A stretch of 64,000 nucleotides of DNA from Rhodocytophaga rosea (GCF_010119975.1 NZ_CP048222.1:1757501-1821500), one strand, 5' to 3'; positions 47,259 through 58,109 are shown, numbered from the stretch's first letter. Program-made: numbers and translations. Notes: generated by a model from the sequence alone, not told the origin.

Positions 47259-50021
47259 TTACCTCAACACGTGGACCCAACCTTTGATCTCGACAAGTTC
47301 ATCCTTTCTGCTCAGGCGGGCAAACCTAACCTTGGCTAGATAATAATATACCCCTGTGCTCACCTGCCCTCCTCCTGATCCCTCACCAGAACTCAATCTT
47401 CCATCCCAGTTGATAAAGATGTTGTCTTCACTTTCAAACACACTCCTGCCCCACCGGTTGTGAATGCTGATCTCTACCTTCTCCACAAACAAAGGACATT
47501 CAAAGGGTCTCAGCTCATCATTCTTGCCATCCCCATTGACTGTGATCACATTGGGCAGCTCATAATAGGGACAGTTGTCCTTGCAGACTTCATTGCTCGG
47601 ATCACTCTCCTGTCCATCCTCATCCACTGCTGTCAGGTAATAACACCCGGCAAAAGAGCGCAGGCCACTGTGGACATACTCCCTTGCTGTAGCAGGCAAA
47701 CTGGCAATCAACTCATAGTCCTCATCCTCCATATAACGCTTGTAATACAACCTGTAGCCCACCACATCCTCATCACATGAGGCACTGATCGCGGCCGGTT
47801 CCCAGGTAAGCTTGTTTGAGAAAGAACTCAGATTACAATTGCCTTTGTCAGCTACAAACGAAGCACAATCCAACACATCTATGGCAAGCAAAGGCGGACA
47901 AGGCTTCAAGGTATCAAGCGGAGATGCACAGATCACCTGTGACTTGTTAAGCAAAGGTGAGGGTATCTTACTGGTGCTGTAGCTGCCTGAGGTTTCCACA
48001 TAGTAACAATACAGCGAATCCTCATCCAACACGATCCCATTGCCTGTGTCTGTAAAGCGGAAAGAGCTTTCTGCCCCTACCTCCACAGTGGCAATCAACT
48101 CAAAACTGCCTTTGGCTGCTCTGCTTTCCCTGTATACCTTATGAGTGGTGTTGGCATTGCTCCAGGGCACCTGTGCCTGCCAGCTTAACTCAATGGCATT
48201 CACCACCGGTGTGGCTGTCAACCTAACACTGGAAGCCGATTGGGTGGAATCCTGCAGACCGGCTCCTGTGTAGAAAAACAAGACATAGTGATAGACAGAA
48301 TCAGCTGTGTTCAGGCTTTTGTCAAGGTAAGTAGTATCTCCTGCTGTGGCCTGAGAAAAACTGTTCAGTGTTACTGTGCGGATTCGCTGCAAAGCTCCTC
48401 CTTGAAAACCATTGCCTCTGTACAAATCATAACGGTAAGGTCCGGGATTGACTTTGGTGTCTAACTCCAAAGGCTGTATCCACTTCACTAAGATCTCTCC
48501 TTGTGTGGAAGAAGTGGCTTGCACATCCACATTTGTAATAAAGGGCATGTCCAGGCTCAGAGCGGTACAGGCTTCAGCCGAAGCTAAACTTTCTCCTCCC
48601 TGTGGCGGGGCAAACCCGGCTACGATCCTATAGGAATAGTTGGTGCCCGGATCAAGTCCCAATCCATTGTTGGTATCAATAAATGTTGTAGTGCCGATGG
48701 GCACCCTGCCGATCTCCACATAGCCGGTGGCAGCCACAAGGCCGGTGTTACACACACTGGTATCAATGTCTGTACAGCCCACTCTTCGGTAAATGATCAT
48801 TTCAGCCGCATTTGAACAGGTGTAAGCATCCCAGGAAAGTTGCATGTTGGCGCCCTGAGGAGTAGCCCGCAAACCTGTTGGTCTTGGACCCACCACCGTG
48901 ATCTGCCATACCTTGATGTCCACTAGTTTTCGTGACGTATCAGGAGAAGGTAGATCTTCTGCCCGGAACACCACCTGATAAGGTTCCTTTCTCACATGCA
49001 CACACTCACTGTTTGCCCAGGTAAAGGTGCCGGTAGTAGGTTGATTAAGTGTTGGAGCAGTGGCTGAGAAAGTAGGCCGGGTGGGAGGAAAATTAGCCTG
49101 AAACAAGCCGCTGCTGGCAGTCAGGCGGATTCTGTTCTTATCCGGGTCAGTGGCAGTGGCCACCCCCTGCAGAAAAGAGCCGGCCACAATACAGGTATCA
49201 TTAGGTATTTCCAGGTTGGGCCGGTTGTTGGGATTGTCCCGGACTATGATCTGCATGTCCCGGACCACCTCCCCGATCTTGATCCCATTCCTCCATTCCT
49301 CGATTACAAACGCTACGTTGTATTCACCTGGCAAGTTTGGAGAATCCCATACTAAACTACCTTCCTGGTCTATACTAAAAATAGGCGCACCTCCTAATTC
49401 GCTTCTGCCACCCAATGCAGTTGGGTCCCGGTAACCACTGGCGGTTGTATTGGTAGATTGTTTAGGTACAAGTAATCTGTAAGCCAGGCTATCGCCATCG
49501 ATATCGAAAGCATCCGGGTTATGCACAAAACGCTGTCCTACCCGGGCCAAGTCAATGGGTGGAATCCGCAATACAGGAGTATTGTTAATACCTATAGACT
49601 GGTTAATAAATAAGATGGTTTCTACATAAAAACTAATCTGGTCGGAGGGAGATGCCAGATTTACAATTCCTCCATTTCTATTTTCAATTTTGGTATTCAC
49701 CACATACACACCAGGAGCACTGTAGGTATGAGTAAACGTAAAGGTAAGCTCTTCTGTCAGATTACCTAAATTTCTGGTAACACGGTCTTCAACCGTCTGG
49801 CTGGTGCCATCACCAAAATTGAGGGTAACTGATTGCTGAGGAACACCTTCTGTATCCCGGTATAGTTTGAAAGTAAAAATATAAGTTAAGGTATTCCGGT
49901 TAGCAGCACTTGTATCCCTAACAGCCGTGATTTCTCCTGCCCTAACGTGGGTGGCATGGGCTTTCACAAATGAGGCAAGAAACAGTATCAGAATGAGTAA
50001 TATTCGTTGCGATGATAACAT
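47259..50021 (-). CDS. Tandem T9SS cargo protein 1 (gliding type B sorting domain)
   Basis: A 920-residue secreted protein. Signal peptide (MLSSQRILLILILFLASFVKAHA) is followed by THVRAGEITAV, a PKD-like region (FNFGDGTSQTV-type FGDGT), a cadherin-like part, fibronectin-like domains and several Cys pairs. The C-terminus is a type B sorting domain (LPNVITVNGDGKNDELRPF ... IHNRWGRSVFES ... INWDGRL). The block 47416-48815 is identical to the next gene (see the repeat entry). A Gly/Ser-rich insertion in the sorting domain differs between the copies. Probably a surface adhesin or enzyme scaffold; role unknown. Confidence 0.86.
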   Translation of the reverse strand: MLSSQRILLILILFLASFVKAHATHVRAGEITAVRDTSAANRNTLTYIFTFKLYRDTEGVPQQSVTLNFGDGTSQTVEDRVTRNLGNLTEELTFTFTHTYSAPGVYVVNTKIENRNGGIVNLASPSDQISFYVETILFINQSIGINNTPVLRIPPIDLARVGQRFVHNPDAFDIDGDSLAYRLLVPKQSTNTTASGYRDPTALGGRSELGGAPIFSIDQEGSLVWDSPNLPGEYNVAFVIEEWRNGIKIGEVVRDMQIIVRDNPNNRPNLEIPNDTCIVAGSFLQGVATATDPDKNRIRLTASSGLFQANFPPTRPTFSATAPTLNQPTTGTFTWANSECVHVRKEPYQVVFRAEDLPSPDTSRKLVDIKVWQITVVGPRPTGLRATPQGANMQLSWDAYTCSNAAEMIIYRRVGCTDIDTSVCNTGLVAATGYVEIGRVPIGTTTFIDTNNGLGLDPGTNYSYRIVAGFAPPQGGESLASAEACTALSLDMPFITNVDVQATSSTQGEILVKWIQPLELDTKVNPGPYRYDLYRGNGFQGGALQRIRTVTLNSFSQATAGDTTYLDKSLNTADSVYHYVLFFYTGAGLQDSTQSASSVRLTATPVVNAIELSWQAQVPWSNANTTHKVYRESRAAKGSFELIATVEVGAESSFRFTDTGNGIVLDEDSLYCYYVETSGSYSTSKIPSPLLNKSQVICASPLDTLKPCPPLLAIDVLDCASFVADKGNCNLSSFSNKLTWEPAAISASCDEDVVGYRLYYKRYMEDEDYELIASLPATAREYVHSGLRSFAGCYYLTAVDEDGQESDPSNEVCKDNCPYYELPNVITVNGDGKNDELRPFECPLFVEKVEISIHNRWGRSVFESEDNIFINWDGRLSSGEGSGGGQVSTGVYYYLAKVRFARLSRKDELVEIKGWVHVLR
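47416..48815 (-). repeat. 1,400-bp block identical to 50334-51733
   Basis: Comparing 47416-48815 with 50334-51733 (offset 2918) shows no difference over 1,400 bases; the first mismatches at the ends are 47415/50333 and 48816/51734. The block encodes most of the Fn3-like and sorting domains. It is direct, in the same orientation. Confidence 0.9.
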
Positions 50022-50176
50022 TCAATTAGGTATTTAGAAATTGGTACTATCAGATACTATTAAACGAAAAATTAGTTTCCGCTTATGTTCTGAAAACAAA
50101 TTTTATTCATTTTTTAGCGTAATCCGAAAGAATATACAAAAATATAAACTAAAATAAAAGCAGGCTGAATTCTTAC

Positions 50177-52954
50177 TTACCTAAGGACATGGACCCAACC
50201 TTTGATCTGAACCAGTTCATCCTTTCTGCTTAATCGGGCAAAGCGCACTTTGGCTAAATAGTAATATACCCCTGTGCTTACCTGGCCCTCTGAAGATACT
50301 TCTGTTACTAAAAGCCTTCCATCCCAATTGATGAAGATGTTGTCTTCACTTTCAAACACACTCCTGCCCCACCGGTTGTGAATGCTGATCTCTACCTTCT
50401 CCACAAACAAAGGACATTCAAAGGGTCTCAGCTCATCATTCTTGCCATCCCCATTGACTGTGATCACATTGGGCAGCTCATAATAGGGACAGTTGTCCTT
50501 GCAGACTTCATTGCTCGGATCACTCTCCTGTCCATCCTCATCCACTGCTGTCAGGTAATAACACCCGGCAAAAGAGCGCAGGCCACTGTGGACATACTCC
50601 CTTGCTGTAGCAGGCAAACTGGCAATCAACTCATAGTCCTCATCCTCCATATAACGCTTGTAATACAACCTGTAGCCCACCACATCCTCATCACATGAGG
50701 CACTGATCGCGGCCGGTTCCCAGGTAAGCTTGTTTGAGAAAGAACTCAGATTACAATTGCCTTTGTCAGCTACAAACGAAGCACAATCCAACACATCTAT
50801 GGCAAGCAAAGGCGGACAAGGCTTCAAGGTATCAAGCGGAGATGCACAGATCACCTGTGACTTGTTAAGCAAAGGTGAGGGTATCTTACTGGTGCTGTAG
50901 CTGCCTGAGGTTTCCACATAGTAACAATACAGCGAATCCTCATCCAACACGATCCCATTGCCTGTGTCTGTAAAGCGGAAAGAGCTTTCTGCCCCTACCT
51001 CCACAGTGGCAATCAACTCAAAACTGCCTTTGGCTGCTCTGCTTTCCCTGTATACCTTATGAGTGGTGTTGGCATTGCTCCAGGGCACCTGTGCCTGCCA
51101 GCTTAACTCAATGGCATTCACCACCGGTGTGGCTGTCAACCTAACACTGGAAGCCGATTGGGTGGAATCCTGCAGACCGGCTCCTGTGTAGAAAAACAAG
51201 ACATAGTGATAGACAGAATCAGCTGTGTTCAGGCTTTTGTCAAGGTAAGTAGTATCTCCTGCTGTGGCCTGAGAAAAACTGTTCAGTGTTACTGTGCGGA
51301 TTCGCTGCAAAGCTCCTCCTTGAAAACCATTGCCTCTGTACAAATCATAACGGTAAGGTCCGGGATTGACTTTGGTGTCTAACTCCAAAGGCTGTATCCA
51401 CTTCACTAAGATCTCTCCTTGTGTGGAAGAAGTGGCTTGCACATCCACATTTGTAATAAAGGGCATGTCCAGGCTCAGAGCGGTACAGGCTTCAGCCGAA
51501 GCTAAACTTTCTCCTCCCTGTGGCGGGGCAAACCCGGCTACGATCCTATAGGAATAGTTGGTGCCCGGATCAAGTCCCAATCCATTGTTGGTATCAATAA
51601 ATGTTGTAGTGCCGATGGGCACCCTGCCGATCTCCACATAGCCGGTGGCAGCCACAAGGCCGGTGTTACACACACTGGTATCAATGTCTGTACAGCCCAC
51701 TCTTCGGTAAATGATCATTTCAGCCGCATTTGAGCAGGTGTAAGCATCCCAGGAAAGTTGCATGTTGGCGCCCTGGGGAGTAGCCCGCAGCCCTGTTGGT
51801 CTTGGCCCTACCACCGTGATCTGCCAGACCTTGATGTCTACTAACTTATTTGGTGAATCATCACCAGTTCCTGGTAAATCTTCGGCTTTAAATACTACCT
51901 GATAAGGCTCTTTCCGAACATGCACACACTCACTCTGCCATTCAAATAGCCCTGTAACCGGAGACATCTGTAGGGCAGGTACCGTGAAGGTAGGCTTAGG
52001 TGCAGGAAAATTGTCTTGAAACAAGCCGCTGCTGGCAGTCAGGCGGATTCTGTTCTTATCCGGGTCTGTGGCGGTGGCCACCCCTTGCAGAAAAGAGCCG
52101 GCCACAATACAGGTATCATTAGGTATTTCCAGGTTGGGCCGGTTGTTGGGATTGTCTCTGACAATGATCTGCATGTCCCGGACCACCTCCCCGATCTTGA
52201 TCCCATTCCTCCATTCCTCGATTACAAAGGCTACGTTATACAATCCTTGTAAAACTGGCGAATCCCACACCAGATCGCCAGTGAGAGAATCGATAGAAAA
52301 TGTAGCTGGCCCTCTAGTTTCTGAACGGCCTGGAGGCTGCACCAAATGTGGATGACGATAGCCATTTACATTGCGATTGTATCCTAGTTGCGGTGTTGTC
52401 AGTCGGTATCTGAGCACATCCCCATCAATATCAAAAGCATCAGGATTATGAATAAATCGCTGTCCTACCCTAGCCAGGTCAATTGGGGCATTAAGCAATA
52501 TAGGCGTATTGTTGATACCTACTGACTGGTTGATAAATAAAGTCGTTTTTACATGGAATGGTGTATTGAGTGAATCAAACATATTCAGCACCTTATCATT
52601 GCGATTTTCAACTGAAATATGTATAATATAAATTCCTGGAGCACTATAGGTATGGGTGTATATATAAGTAACTTTTTCTGTCCGATTTCCTATGGTATCC
52701 TTGCTTACTGGCTCTAATCTACCACTGCTTGTGCCATCCCCGAAAAACAGCTCTTCCGGACCCGCCTGCACACAAGAACCACACATATCCCGGTACATAG
52801 TGAAAGTGAAGATATAAGTTAATGTATTCCGGTTGGCAGCACTTCTATCTCGGACAGCTGTGATTTCACCTGCCCGAACATGGGAAGCATAGGCGCTTTC
52901 TACCAGAGCTAAACCCAGCAGTAAACAGAAAAAGGTGGATAAGAAATATCGCAT
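50177..52954 (-). CDS. Tandem T9SS cargo protein 2 (gliding type B sorting domain)
   Basis: A 925-residue paralogue of the gene at 47259, with the same order of domains. Signal peptide MRYFLSTFFCLLLGLALVESAYA; the mature protein starts SHVRAGEITAV. The first ~300 residues differ substantially (for example MYRDMCGSCVQAGPEELFFGDG), while the region after about residue 390 is nearly or fully identical. The sorting domain carries VTEVSSEGQVSTG where copy 1 has a Gly/Ser stretch. The shared block suggests gene conversion keeping the two C-terminal parts the same. Transcribed on the minus strand ahead of copy 1. Confidence 0.86.
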   Translation of the reverse strand: MRYFLSTFFCLLLGLALVESAYASHVRAGEITAVRDRSAANRNTLTYIFTFTMYRDMCGSCVQAGPEELFFGDGTSSGRLEPVSKDTIGNRTEKVTYIYTHTYSAPGIYIIHISVENRNDKVLNMFDSLNTPFHVKTTLFINQSVGINNTPILLNAPIDLARVGQRFIHNPDAFDIDGDVLRYRLTTPQLGYNRNVNGYRHPHLVQPPGRSETRGPATFSIDSLTGDLVWDSPVLQGLYNVAFVIEEWRNGIKIGEVVRDMQIIVRDNPNNRPNLEIPNDTCIVAGSFLQGVATATDPDKNRIRLTASSGLFQDNFPAPKPTFTVPALQMSPVTGLFEWQSECVHVRKEPYQVVFKAEDLPGTGDDSPNKLVDIKVWQITVVGPRPTGLRATPQGANMQLSWDAYTCSNAAEMIIYRRVGCTDIDTSVCNTGLVAATGYVEIGRVPIGTTTFIDTNNGLGLDPGTNYSYRIVAGFAPPQGGESLASAEACTALSLDMPFITNVDVQATSSTQGEILVKWIQPLELDTKVNPGPYRYDLYRGNGFQGGALQRIRTVTLNSFSQATAGDTTYLDKSLNTADSVYHYVLFFYTGAGLQDSTQSASSVRLTATPVVNAIELSWQAQVPWSNANTTHKVYRESRAAKGSFELIATVEVGAESSFRFTDTGNGIVLDEDSLYCYYVETSGSYSTSKIPSPLLNKSQVICASPLDTLKPCPPLLAIDVLDCASFVADKGNCNLSSFSNKLTWEPAAISASCDEDVVGYRLYYKRYMEDEDYELIASLPATAREYVHSGLRSFAGCYYLTAVDEDGQESDPSNEVCKDNCPYYELPNVITVNGDGKNDELRPFECPLFVEKVEISIHNRWGRSVFESEDNIFINWDGRLLVTEVSSEGQVSTGVYYYLAKVRFARLSRKDELVQIKGWVHVLR
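50334..51733 (-). repeat. Second copy of the 1,400-bp identical block
   Basis: Matches 47416-48815 base for base in my reading. Flanking DNA diverges quickly at both ends, so this is a homogenised internal part of two paralogous genes, not a duplicated cassette with its own boundaries. Confidence 0.9.
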
Positions 52955-53138
52955 AACCGGCTGAAAAAGGCTGTAAAACTGGACTATATCATAGAAAACA
53001 TACTTATCAAAGTTAAGCTATTATTTGGGTAAACAAAACAAACAAGCCCTTGTTATAAACCTGCTGTACTACCTTATAAATATTAAATACACATGTAAGG
53101 TAAATGCTTAAAATTAACTTTATTAAAATAAACATTTG

Positions 53139-53171
53139 CGTTGCTTAATACCCAAGCCGGGTGTAACTTTG
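53139..53171 (+). promoter_or_regulatory. Promoter for sdhCAB
   Basis: TAACTTTG (53164-53171) matches the Bacteroidota -7 element; CGTTG (53139-53143) lies 20 bases upstream as a weak -33. The sdhC ATG is 53 bases downstream. Confidence 0.65.
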
Positions 53172-53224
53172 AGCGTTTTCGATTTGTTAATTATTTGTTA
53201 AACTAATTTTAATACAATTTTCAT

Positions 53225-53902
53225 ATGAGTTGGATTACCCAAACGCTTACCAGTACAATTGGCCGCAAACTGGTAATGGCGCTCACCGGATTATTCCTGG
53301 TTTCTTTTCTGTTTGTCCACCTGTCGGGCAACCTGCTTATGTTCAGAGGTGATGGCGGACAAGCATTTAATGAATATTCTCACTTTATGTCTACTGCTGG
53401 CATCATCAGGGTGCTTGAAATTGTTTTAGTGCTCGGTGTAGTGATTCACGTATATACGTCTGTTGTACTTACCCGACGGAATCAGAAAGCAAGACCCCAG
53501 GCATATGCCTATAACAATCCATCTGCAAATAGCTCCTGGTTTTCCAGGAATATGGGTTTATCGGGAAGTATCGTGCTTATTTTTCTGATAACGCATATTC
53601 AGAATTTCTGGTATCGATATAAGTTTGGGGATCCGGGAATAGATCAGTGGGGTAATAAAGATATGTATAATCTGGTAGTTACCGTTTTCCGTCAGGAATG
53701 GTGGCTCTCTATTTTGTACATTATAGCCATGGTATTGCTCTCCTTTCACCTGATGCATGGCTTTCAAAGTGGTTTCCAAAGCCTGGGAATCCGGCATACT
53801 AAGTACACTCCACTCATTCAGAAAATAGGCCTGGTGATTGCAATCCTTTTTCCGGCGGCTTTTGCGGCTTTTCCGCTGTACTTTTTACTATCTGGCTTAT
53901 AA
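53225..53902 (+). CDS. sdhC: Succinate dehydrogenase/fumarate reductase cytochrome b subunit
   Basis: A 225-residue five-helix membrane anchor of the type B enzymes, which binds heme and quinone. Features: KLVMALTGLFLVSFLFVHLSGNLLMF (15-40), with heme-ligand-type histidines at H32, H78-type VIHVYTS, FLITHIQNFW and LLSFHLMHGFQS. First gene of sdhCAB. ATG at 53225; a consensus promoter precedes it. Confidence 0.94.
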   Translation: MSWITQTLTSTIGRKLVMALTGLFLVSFLFVHLSGNLLMFRGDGGQAFNEYSHFMSTAGIIRVLEIVLVLGVVIHVYTSVVLTRRNQKARPQAYAYNNPSANSSWFSRNMGLSGSIVLIFLITHIQNFWYRYKFGDPGIDQWGNKDMYNLVVTVFRQEWWLSILYIIAMVLLSFHLMHGFQSGFQSLGIRHTKYTPLIQKIGLVIAILFPAAFAAFPLYFLLSGL

Positions 53903-54031
53903 CAACAATGCTTATAAATGGGTTAGAACAGATTAAAAAGTATTTGGTTTAACTCATTGTAATCTGTTTTATTTACACATACATTTAACTTAGGCTAAAG
54001 CCGAAAGGTGTATAGCAAAACGCTGACATAT

Positions 54032-55945
54032 ATGACATTAGAATCTAAAGTTCCGGAAGGCCCTCTGGCAGACAAATGGACCAAGCATAAGTTTAACTTA
54101 AAGCTGGTAAATCCTGCCAACAAGAGGAAATACGATATAATTGTAGTGGGAACCGGACTGGCTGGCGCCTCTGCCGCTGCCTCTCTGGCTGAACTTGGCT
54201 ACAATGTAAAAGCTTTTACTTTTCACGATAGCCCCCGCCGCGCGCACAGTATTGCCGCGCAGGGCGGTATTAATGCAGCCAAAAATTATCAGAATGATGG
54301 CGATAGCGTCTATCGCCTATTTTATGACACCGTAAAAGGGGGAGACTACCGGGCAAGAGAAGGAAATGTGTACCGCCTGGCAGAAGTAAGTGTGAATATT
54401 ATAGACCAGTGTGTAGCGCAAGGTGTACCGTTTGCCCGTGAATATGGTGGCTTACTCGCCAACCGTTCTTTTGGAGGTGCCCAGGTCTCCAGAACATTTT
54501 ATGCCCGTGGCCAGACTGGACAGCAGTTGTTGCTGGGTGCGTATAGCGCCATGAGCCGTCAGGTGGCAAGTGGTAAAATAAAATTGTATACCCGTTCCGA
54601 AATGCTCGACTTGGTGATGGTAGATGGCAGGGCCCGTGGTATTATTACCCGCAACCTGATTACCGGCCAGATTGAATCTCATAGCGGACATGCTGTATTG
54701 CTGTGTACCGGAGGATATGGCAACGTATTTTACCTCTCTACTAATGCCATGGGTTGTAATGTAAGTGCTACCTGGCGTGCGCACAAAAAAGGTGCTTTCT
54801 TTGGAAATCCCTGCTTTACCCAGATCCATCCCACCTGTATTCCAGTATCCGGAGAGTACCAGTCAAAGTTGACGCTGATGTCGGAATCGTTGCGGAATGA
54901 TGGACGGGTGTGGGTACCGAAAAAACAAGGTGATACACGTAAGCCCGAAGATATACCCGAACAAGAGCGGGATTATTTTCTGGAAAGAAGATATCCCTCT
55001 TTTGGTAACCTGGTTCCCCGTGATGTGGCTTCCCGGAATGCCAAATATGTATGTGATGAAGGCCGTGGCGTAGGTGATACCAAACTAGCTGTTTACCTCG
55101 ATTTTGCAGATGCCATCAAACGCGATAGTGAAAAAGTGATCTCAGCCAAATATGGTAACCTGTTTGAAATGTATGAGAAAATTACCGGTGAAAATCCATA
55201 TAAAACCCCCATGCGCATTTATCCTGCGGTACACTATACTATGGGTGGCTTGTGGGTAGATTATAATCTAATGACCACTATACCTGGTTGTTATGCGTTG
55301 GGTGAAGCTAACTTCTCTGATCACGGCGCTAACCGACTGGGAGCAAGTGCACTGATGCAAGGTTTAGCTGATGGTTATTTTGTAATTCCATATACCATTG
55401 GTGACTATCTGGCTACTTTACCTGCGGCAAAAGTTGAAGCTTCTCACCCGGCCTTTCAGGAAGCAGAAAAGGGAGTAAGAGATATGATTACCCGGCTGCT
55501 TTCCATTAATGGCAAAAAAACAGTAGATACGTTCCATAAGGAACTAGGTAAGATCATGTGGGATTTCTGCGGTATGTCACGCCATGCAGAAGGATTGAAA
55601 GGGGCTAAAGCTAAAATAAAAGCCTTGAAAGAAGAATTCTGGCGAGATGTAAAAGTGCTGGGTGTTAACGAAGAACTCAATCAGACACTGGAAAAAGCAA
55701 GCCGGGTGGCTGACTTTATCGAACTGGGCGAATTGATGGTAGACGATGCCCTGAACCGCAATGAATCCTGTGGCGGACACTTCCGGGAAGAATACCAGAC
55801 GGAAGATGGAGAAGCTAAACGCGATGATGCCAACTACTCATATGTTGCCGCCTGGGAATACAAAGGCCCTGGCAAAGAAGAGGAATTACACAAAGAAGAT
55901 CTGATTTTTGAAAACGTAAAACTCACACAAAGAAGCTATAAATAA
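54032..55945 (+). CDS. sdhA: Succinate dehydrogenase/fumarate reductase flavoprotein subunit
   Basis: The FAD-containing catalytic subunit, 637 residues from ATG 54032 (an in-frame GTG 24 bases upstream is less likely). FAD-binding [13 protein letters not shown] (40-52) and the covalent flavin His72 in [11 protein letters not shown] are present, as are HPTCIP and [32 protein letters not shown]. Oxidises succinate to fumarate with electrons passed to SdhB. 129 bases after sdhC. Confidence 0.96.
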   Translation: MTLESKVPEGPLADKWTKHKFNLKLVNPANKRKYDIIVVGTGLAGASAAASLAELGYNVKAFTFHDSPRRAHSIAAQGGINAAKNYQNDGDSVYRLFYDTVKGGDYRAREGNVYRLAEVSVNIIDQCVAQGVPFAREYGGLLANRSFGGAQVSRTFYARGQTGQQLLLGAYSAMSRQVASGKIKLYTRSEMLDLVMVDGRARGIITRNLITGQIESHSGHAVLLCTGGYGNVFYLSTNAMGCNVSATWRAHKKGAFFGNPCFTQIHPTCIPVSGEYQSKLTLMSESLRNDGRVWVPKKQGDTRKPEDIPEQERDYFLERRYPSFGNLVPRDVASRNAKYVCDEGRGVGDTKLAVYLDFADAIKRDSEKVISAKYGNLFEMYEKITGENPYKTPMRIYPAVHYTMGGLWVDYNLMTTIPGCYALGEANFSDHGANRLGASALMQGLADGYFVIPYTIGDYLATLPAAKVEASHPAFQEAEKGVRDMITRLLSINGKKTVDTFHKELGKIMWDFCGMSRHAEGLKGAKAKIKALKEEFWRDVKVLGVNEELNQTLEKASRVADFIELGELMVDDALNRNESCGGHFREEYQTEDGEAKRDDANYSYVAAWEYKGPGKEEELHKEDLIFENVKLTQRSYK

Positions 55946-56027
55946 TGAGTTGTGAACAGCAGATCATAAAAGTATAATATTGATTTTTCTGCTGTTCATC
56001 TATCTCTAATCATTAATCTCTATACAA

Positions 56028-56774
56028 ATGAAACTCACACTGAGAATATGGCGGCAAAAACATGCCAATGCAGAAGGTAAACTGGCAGATTACAATGTAG
56101 ACGTAAATTCACATATGTCTTTTCTGGAAATGCTGGATGACCTGAACGAAAAACTGGCTGCAAAAGGAGAAGAGCCTATCGCTTTCGACCACGACTGCCG
56201 CGAAGGAATTTGTGGAACCTGTAATCTTTACATCAATGGCAGACCCCACGGACCGATCCGTACGACTACCTGTCAGTTGCATATGCGTCATTTTAAAGAT
56301 GGCGAAACTATTGTAATTGAACCCTGGCGTGCCAGAAGTTTTCCGATTGTAAAAGACCTGATCGTAGACCGTTCTGCCTTTGACCGGATCGTTCAAGCTG
56401 GTGGATATATTTCGGTGAATACAGGAAGTGCCCGCGATGCCAATGAAACGCCGATTCCTAAAATAGTGGCCGATGAAGCTTTCAACTCTGCGGCTTGTAT
56501 CGGCTGTGGCGCCTGTGTAGCGGCTTGCAAAAATGCTTCTGCCATGCTGTTTGTAGGAGCTCAGGTAAGCAAATTTGCATTATTGCCCCAGGGAAAAGCA
56601 GAACGCAAATTGCGTGCTGAAAAAATGGTAGCGCAAATGGATGTTGAAGGATTTGGTGCTTGTACCAATACTGGTGCCTGCTCCGCAGAATGTCCCGTTG
56701 GTATCGATATGACCAATATTGCCCGCTTGTATAGAGAATACACTGGCGCTAAACTGACTTCAGACAATGTTTAA
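56028..56774 (+). CDS. sdhB: Succinate dehydrogenase/fumarate reductase iron-sulfur subunit
   Basis: The electron-transfer subunit, 248 residues. [2Fe-2S] cysteines C57, C62, C65 and C82 ([10 protein letters not shown]); the other clusters are bound by [13 protein letters not shown] and [16 protein letters not shown]. The order sdhCAB is typical. Ends just before a bidirectional terminator. Confidence 0.96.
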   Translation: MKLTLRIWRQKHANAEGKLADYNVDVNSHMSFLEMLDDLNEKLAAKGEEPIAFDHDCREGICGTCNLYINGRPHGPIRTTTCQLHMRHFKDGETIVIEPWRARSFPIVKDLIVDRSAFDRIVQAGGYISVNTGSARDANETPIPKIVADEAFNSAACIGCGACVAACKNASAMLFVGAQVSKFALLPQGKAERKLRAEKMVAQMDVEGFGACTNTGACSAECPVGIDMTNIARLYREYTGAKLTSDNV

Positions 56775-56829
56775 TCACTTGAATAGTTAAATAGGCTATT
56801 TTACTATAATAATTTAACCATTCAACTAC

Positions 56830-56868
56830 ATACACCGCTGAACGATTATTCAGCGGTGTATTTTTTTG
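56830..56868. terminator. Bidirectional terminator between sdhB and crtZ
   Basis: A perfect 13-bp stem (56830-56842 with 56849-56861) and 6-base loop, followed by seven T on the plus strand. It overlaps the crtZ stop codon and the last codons of crtZ. Confidence 0.9.
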
Positions 56869-57295
56869 CGCTATACAAGAATCCGAAGGCTTCTCCCTTA
56901 TTACGGTCCCTGTTTTTGTGGTGTACCTTGTGTGCCCGGATGATGTTTTTCAGATAAGGATTTCCCGGACGGGCATTAAACCGGATGCGGCGGTGAACAA
57001 TTATATCGTGAAAAACAAAGTATACAACGCCATACAACGTAATTCCTATTCCTGTCCAAAACAGCCAGTACCACTCTTCCCGGTACGTTAATCCAATCAT
57101 CATACTGCCAACCGCCGGTATAGAAAAAAGGACTGCAAACAGATCATTCCGCTCAAATATACCTTCATTGGGGCTATGGTGGGATTTATGCCAGTTCCAC
57201 ATAAAGCCATGCATTACATATTTATGCATAAACCAGGCTAACGCTTCCATAGCGACAAAAGCTATCAGTGTGATCAGAATATAGTACCAATACAT
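56846..57295 (-). CDS. crtZ: Beta-carotene hydroxylase, CrtZ type
   Basis: Di-iron membrane hydroxylase that adds 3-hydroxyl groups to beta-ionone rings. 149 residues, four helices. Histidine motifs HKYVMH (24-29), HKSHH (36-40), FHDIIVHRR and HKVHH are all present. It lies 73 bases after crtW on the same strand; together the two can make hydroxy-keto carotenoids such as astaxanthin-type pigments. Confidence 0.93.
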   Translation of the reverse strand: MYWYYILITLIAFVAMEALAWFMHKYVMHGFMWNWHKSHHSPNEGIFERNDLFAVLFSIPAVGSMMIGLTYREEWYWLFWTGIGITLYGVVYFVFHDIIVHRRIRFNARPGNPYLKNIIRAHKVHHKNRDRNKGEAFGFLYSAKKYTAE

Positions 57296-57368
57296 AGGAT
57301 TCTTATAAATTGAATCGTTCCGTGTTTATTTGTAAGTCTCTTGTTAAAACAACGTACCCAACCTTTAC

Positions 57369-58070
57369 TTATTTACTCACATTCAATTCTTTCACCTTGT
57401 ATAATTTCCACCAGGGCGTACCCGGAGCATGGTGATGCTCATAATGATAGCCAAAGAAATAACAGCTCAGAAAAGCCAGAACATGGTTTTTCGACTGGCT
57501 ATTCGATTGGTGAATATTATCCGGTGCGTGTTCGCCTTTATGTGGCAGGTAGGTTCCAAAATAAAATAATTGCAAAGTTGATAGCAAAGAAGGAACAACC
57601 CAGAAGGTGATCACATTACTTTCCGGGGATACCAGGATAAGTAAATTATAGGTTACGGCTGCCAGTATAATCTGCCCTATACTTACATACTGCTTCATAA
57701 AATGAAAGTACCAGATAAAGAAATTACCTTTATAATAGTCCGGATCTTTGCCTGATTTCACATACTTATGATGCTCGTGGTGTTTAGGGAATAAACGGCT
57801 ATAAGAGTTATATACAAATAAAGTAGCACAAAGCTGTCCAATCAATTTATTGAGTTTTTTGTTTTTAGCTACCACTCCATGCATGGCATCATGCGCTGTA
57901 ATAAACAGGCCGGTAAACAAATGTGTTTGTAGTAAAACAAACAGGTAAGTAAGCGGAGAATAAAAATTGACGCTATATCTAAAAAGCAGATATGCCAGCA
58001 AACCAGCCCAGCTGCCTATAATCAGGCAGGCTATCACAATTCCGGTATTTGTATCAGACGAATGCTTCAT
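57369..58070 (-). CDS. crtW: Beta-carotene ketolase, CrtW type
   Basis: Di-iron fatty-acid-desaturase-like enzyme that oxidises ring C4 to a ketone. 233 residues. Histidine boxes: HDAMH (60-64), HHEHH (97-101) and the diagnostic FGYHYEHHHAPGTPWWKLY near the end. Four to five transmembrane helices. In the crtZ-crtW-ispH order it is downstream of ispH by 39 bases. Confidence 0.92.
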   Translation of the reverse strand: MKHSSDTNTGIVIACLIIGSWAGLLAYLLFRYSVNFYSPLTYLFVLLQTHLFTGLFITAHDAMHGVVAKNKKLNKLIGQLCATLFVYNSYSRLFPKHHEHHKYVKSGKDPDYYKGNFFIWYFHFMKQYVSIGQIILAAVTYNLLILVSPESNVITFWVVPSLLSTLQLFYFGTYLPHKGEHAPDNIHQSNSQSKNHVLAFLSCYFFGYHYEHHHAPGTPWWKLYKVKELNVSK

Positions 58071-58109
58071 GGTAGAAAAATCATAGAAAGGCTGCCAACC
58101 GGAAGCAAT

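Noticed and set aside
47460-50698. Identical antisense ORFs inside both tandem cargo genes
   Set aside because: They are the same only because the DNA block is duplicated. They read against the coding frame, have no start context and no known domain.
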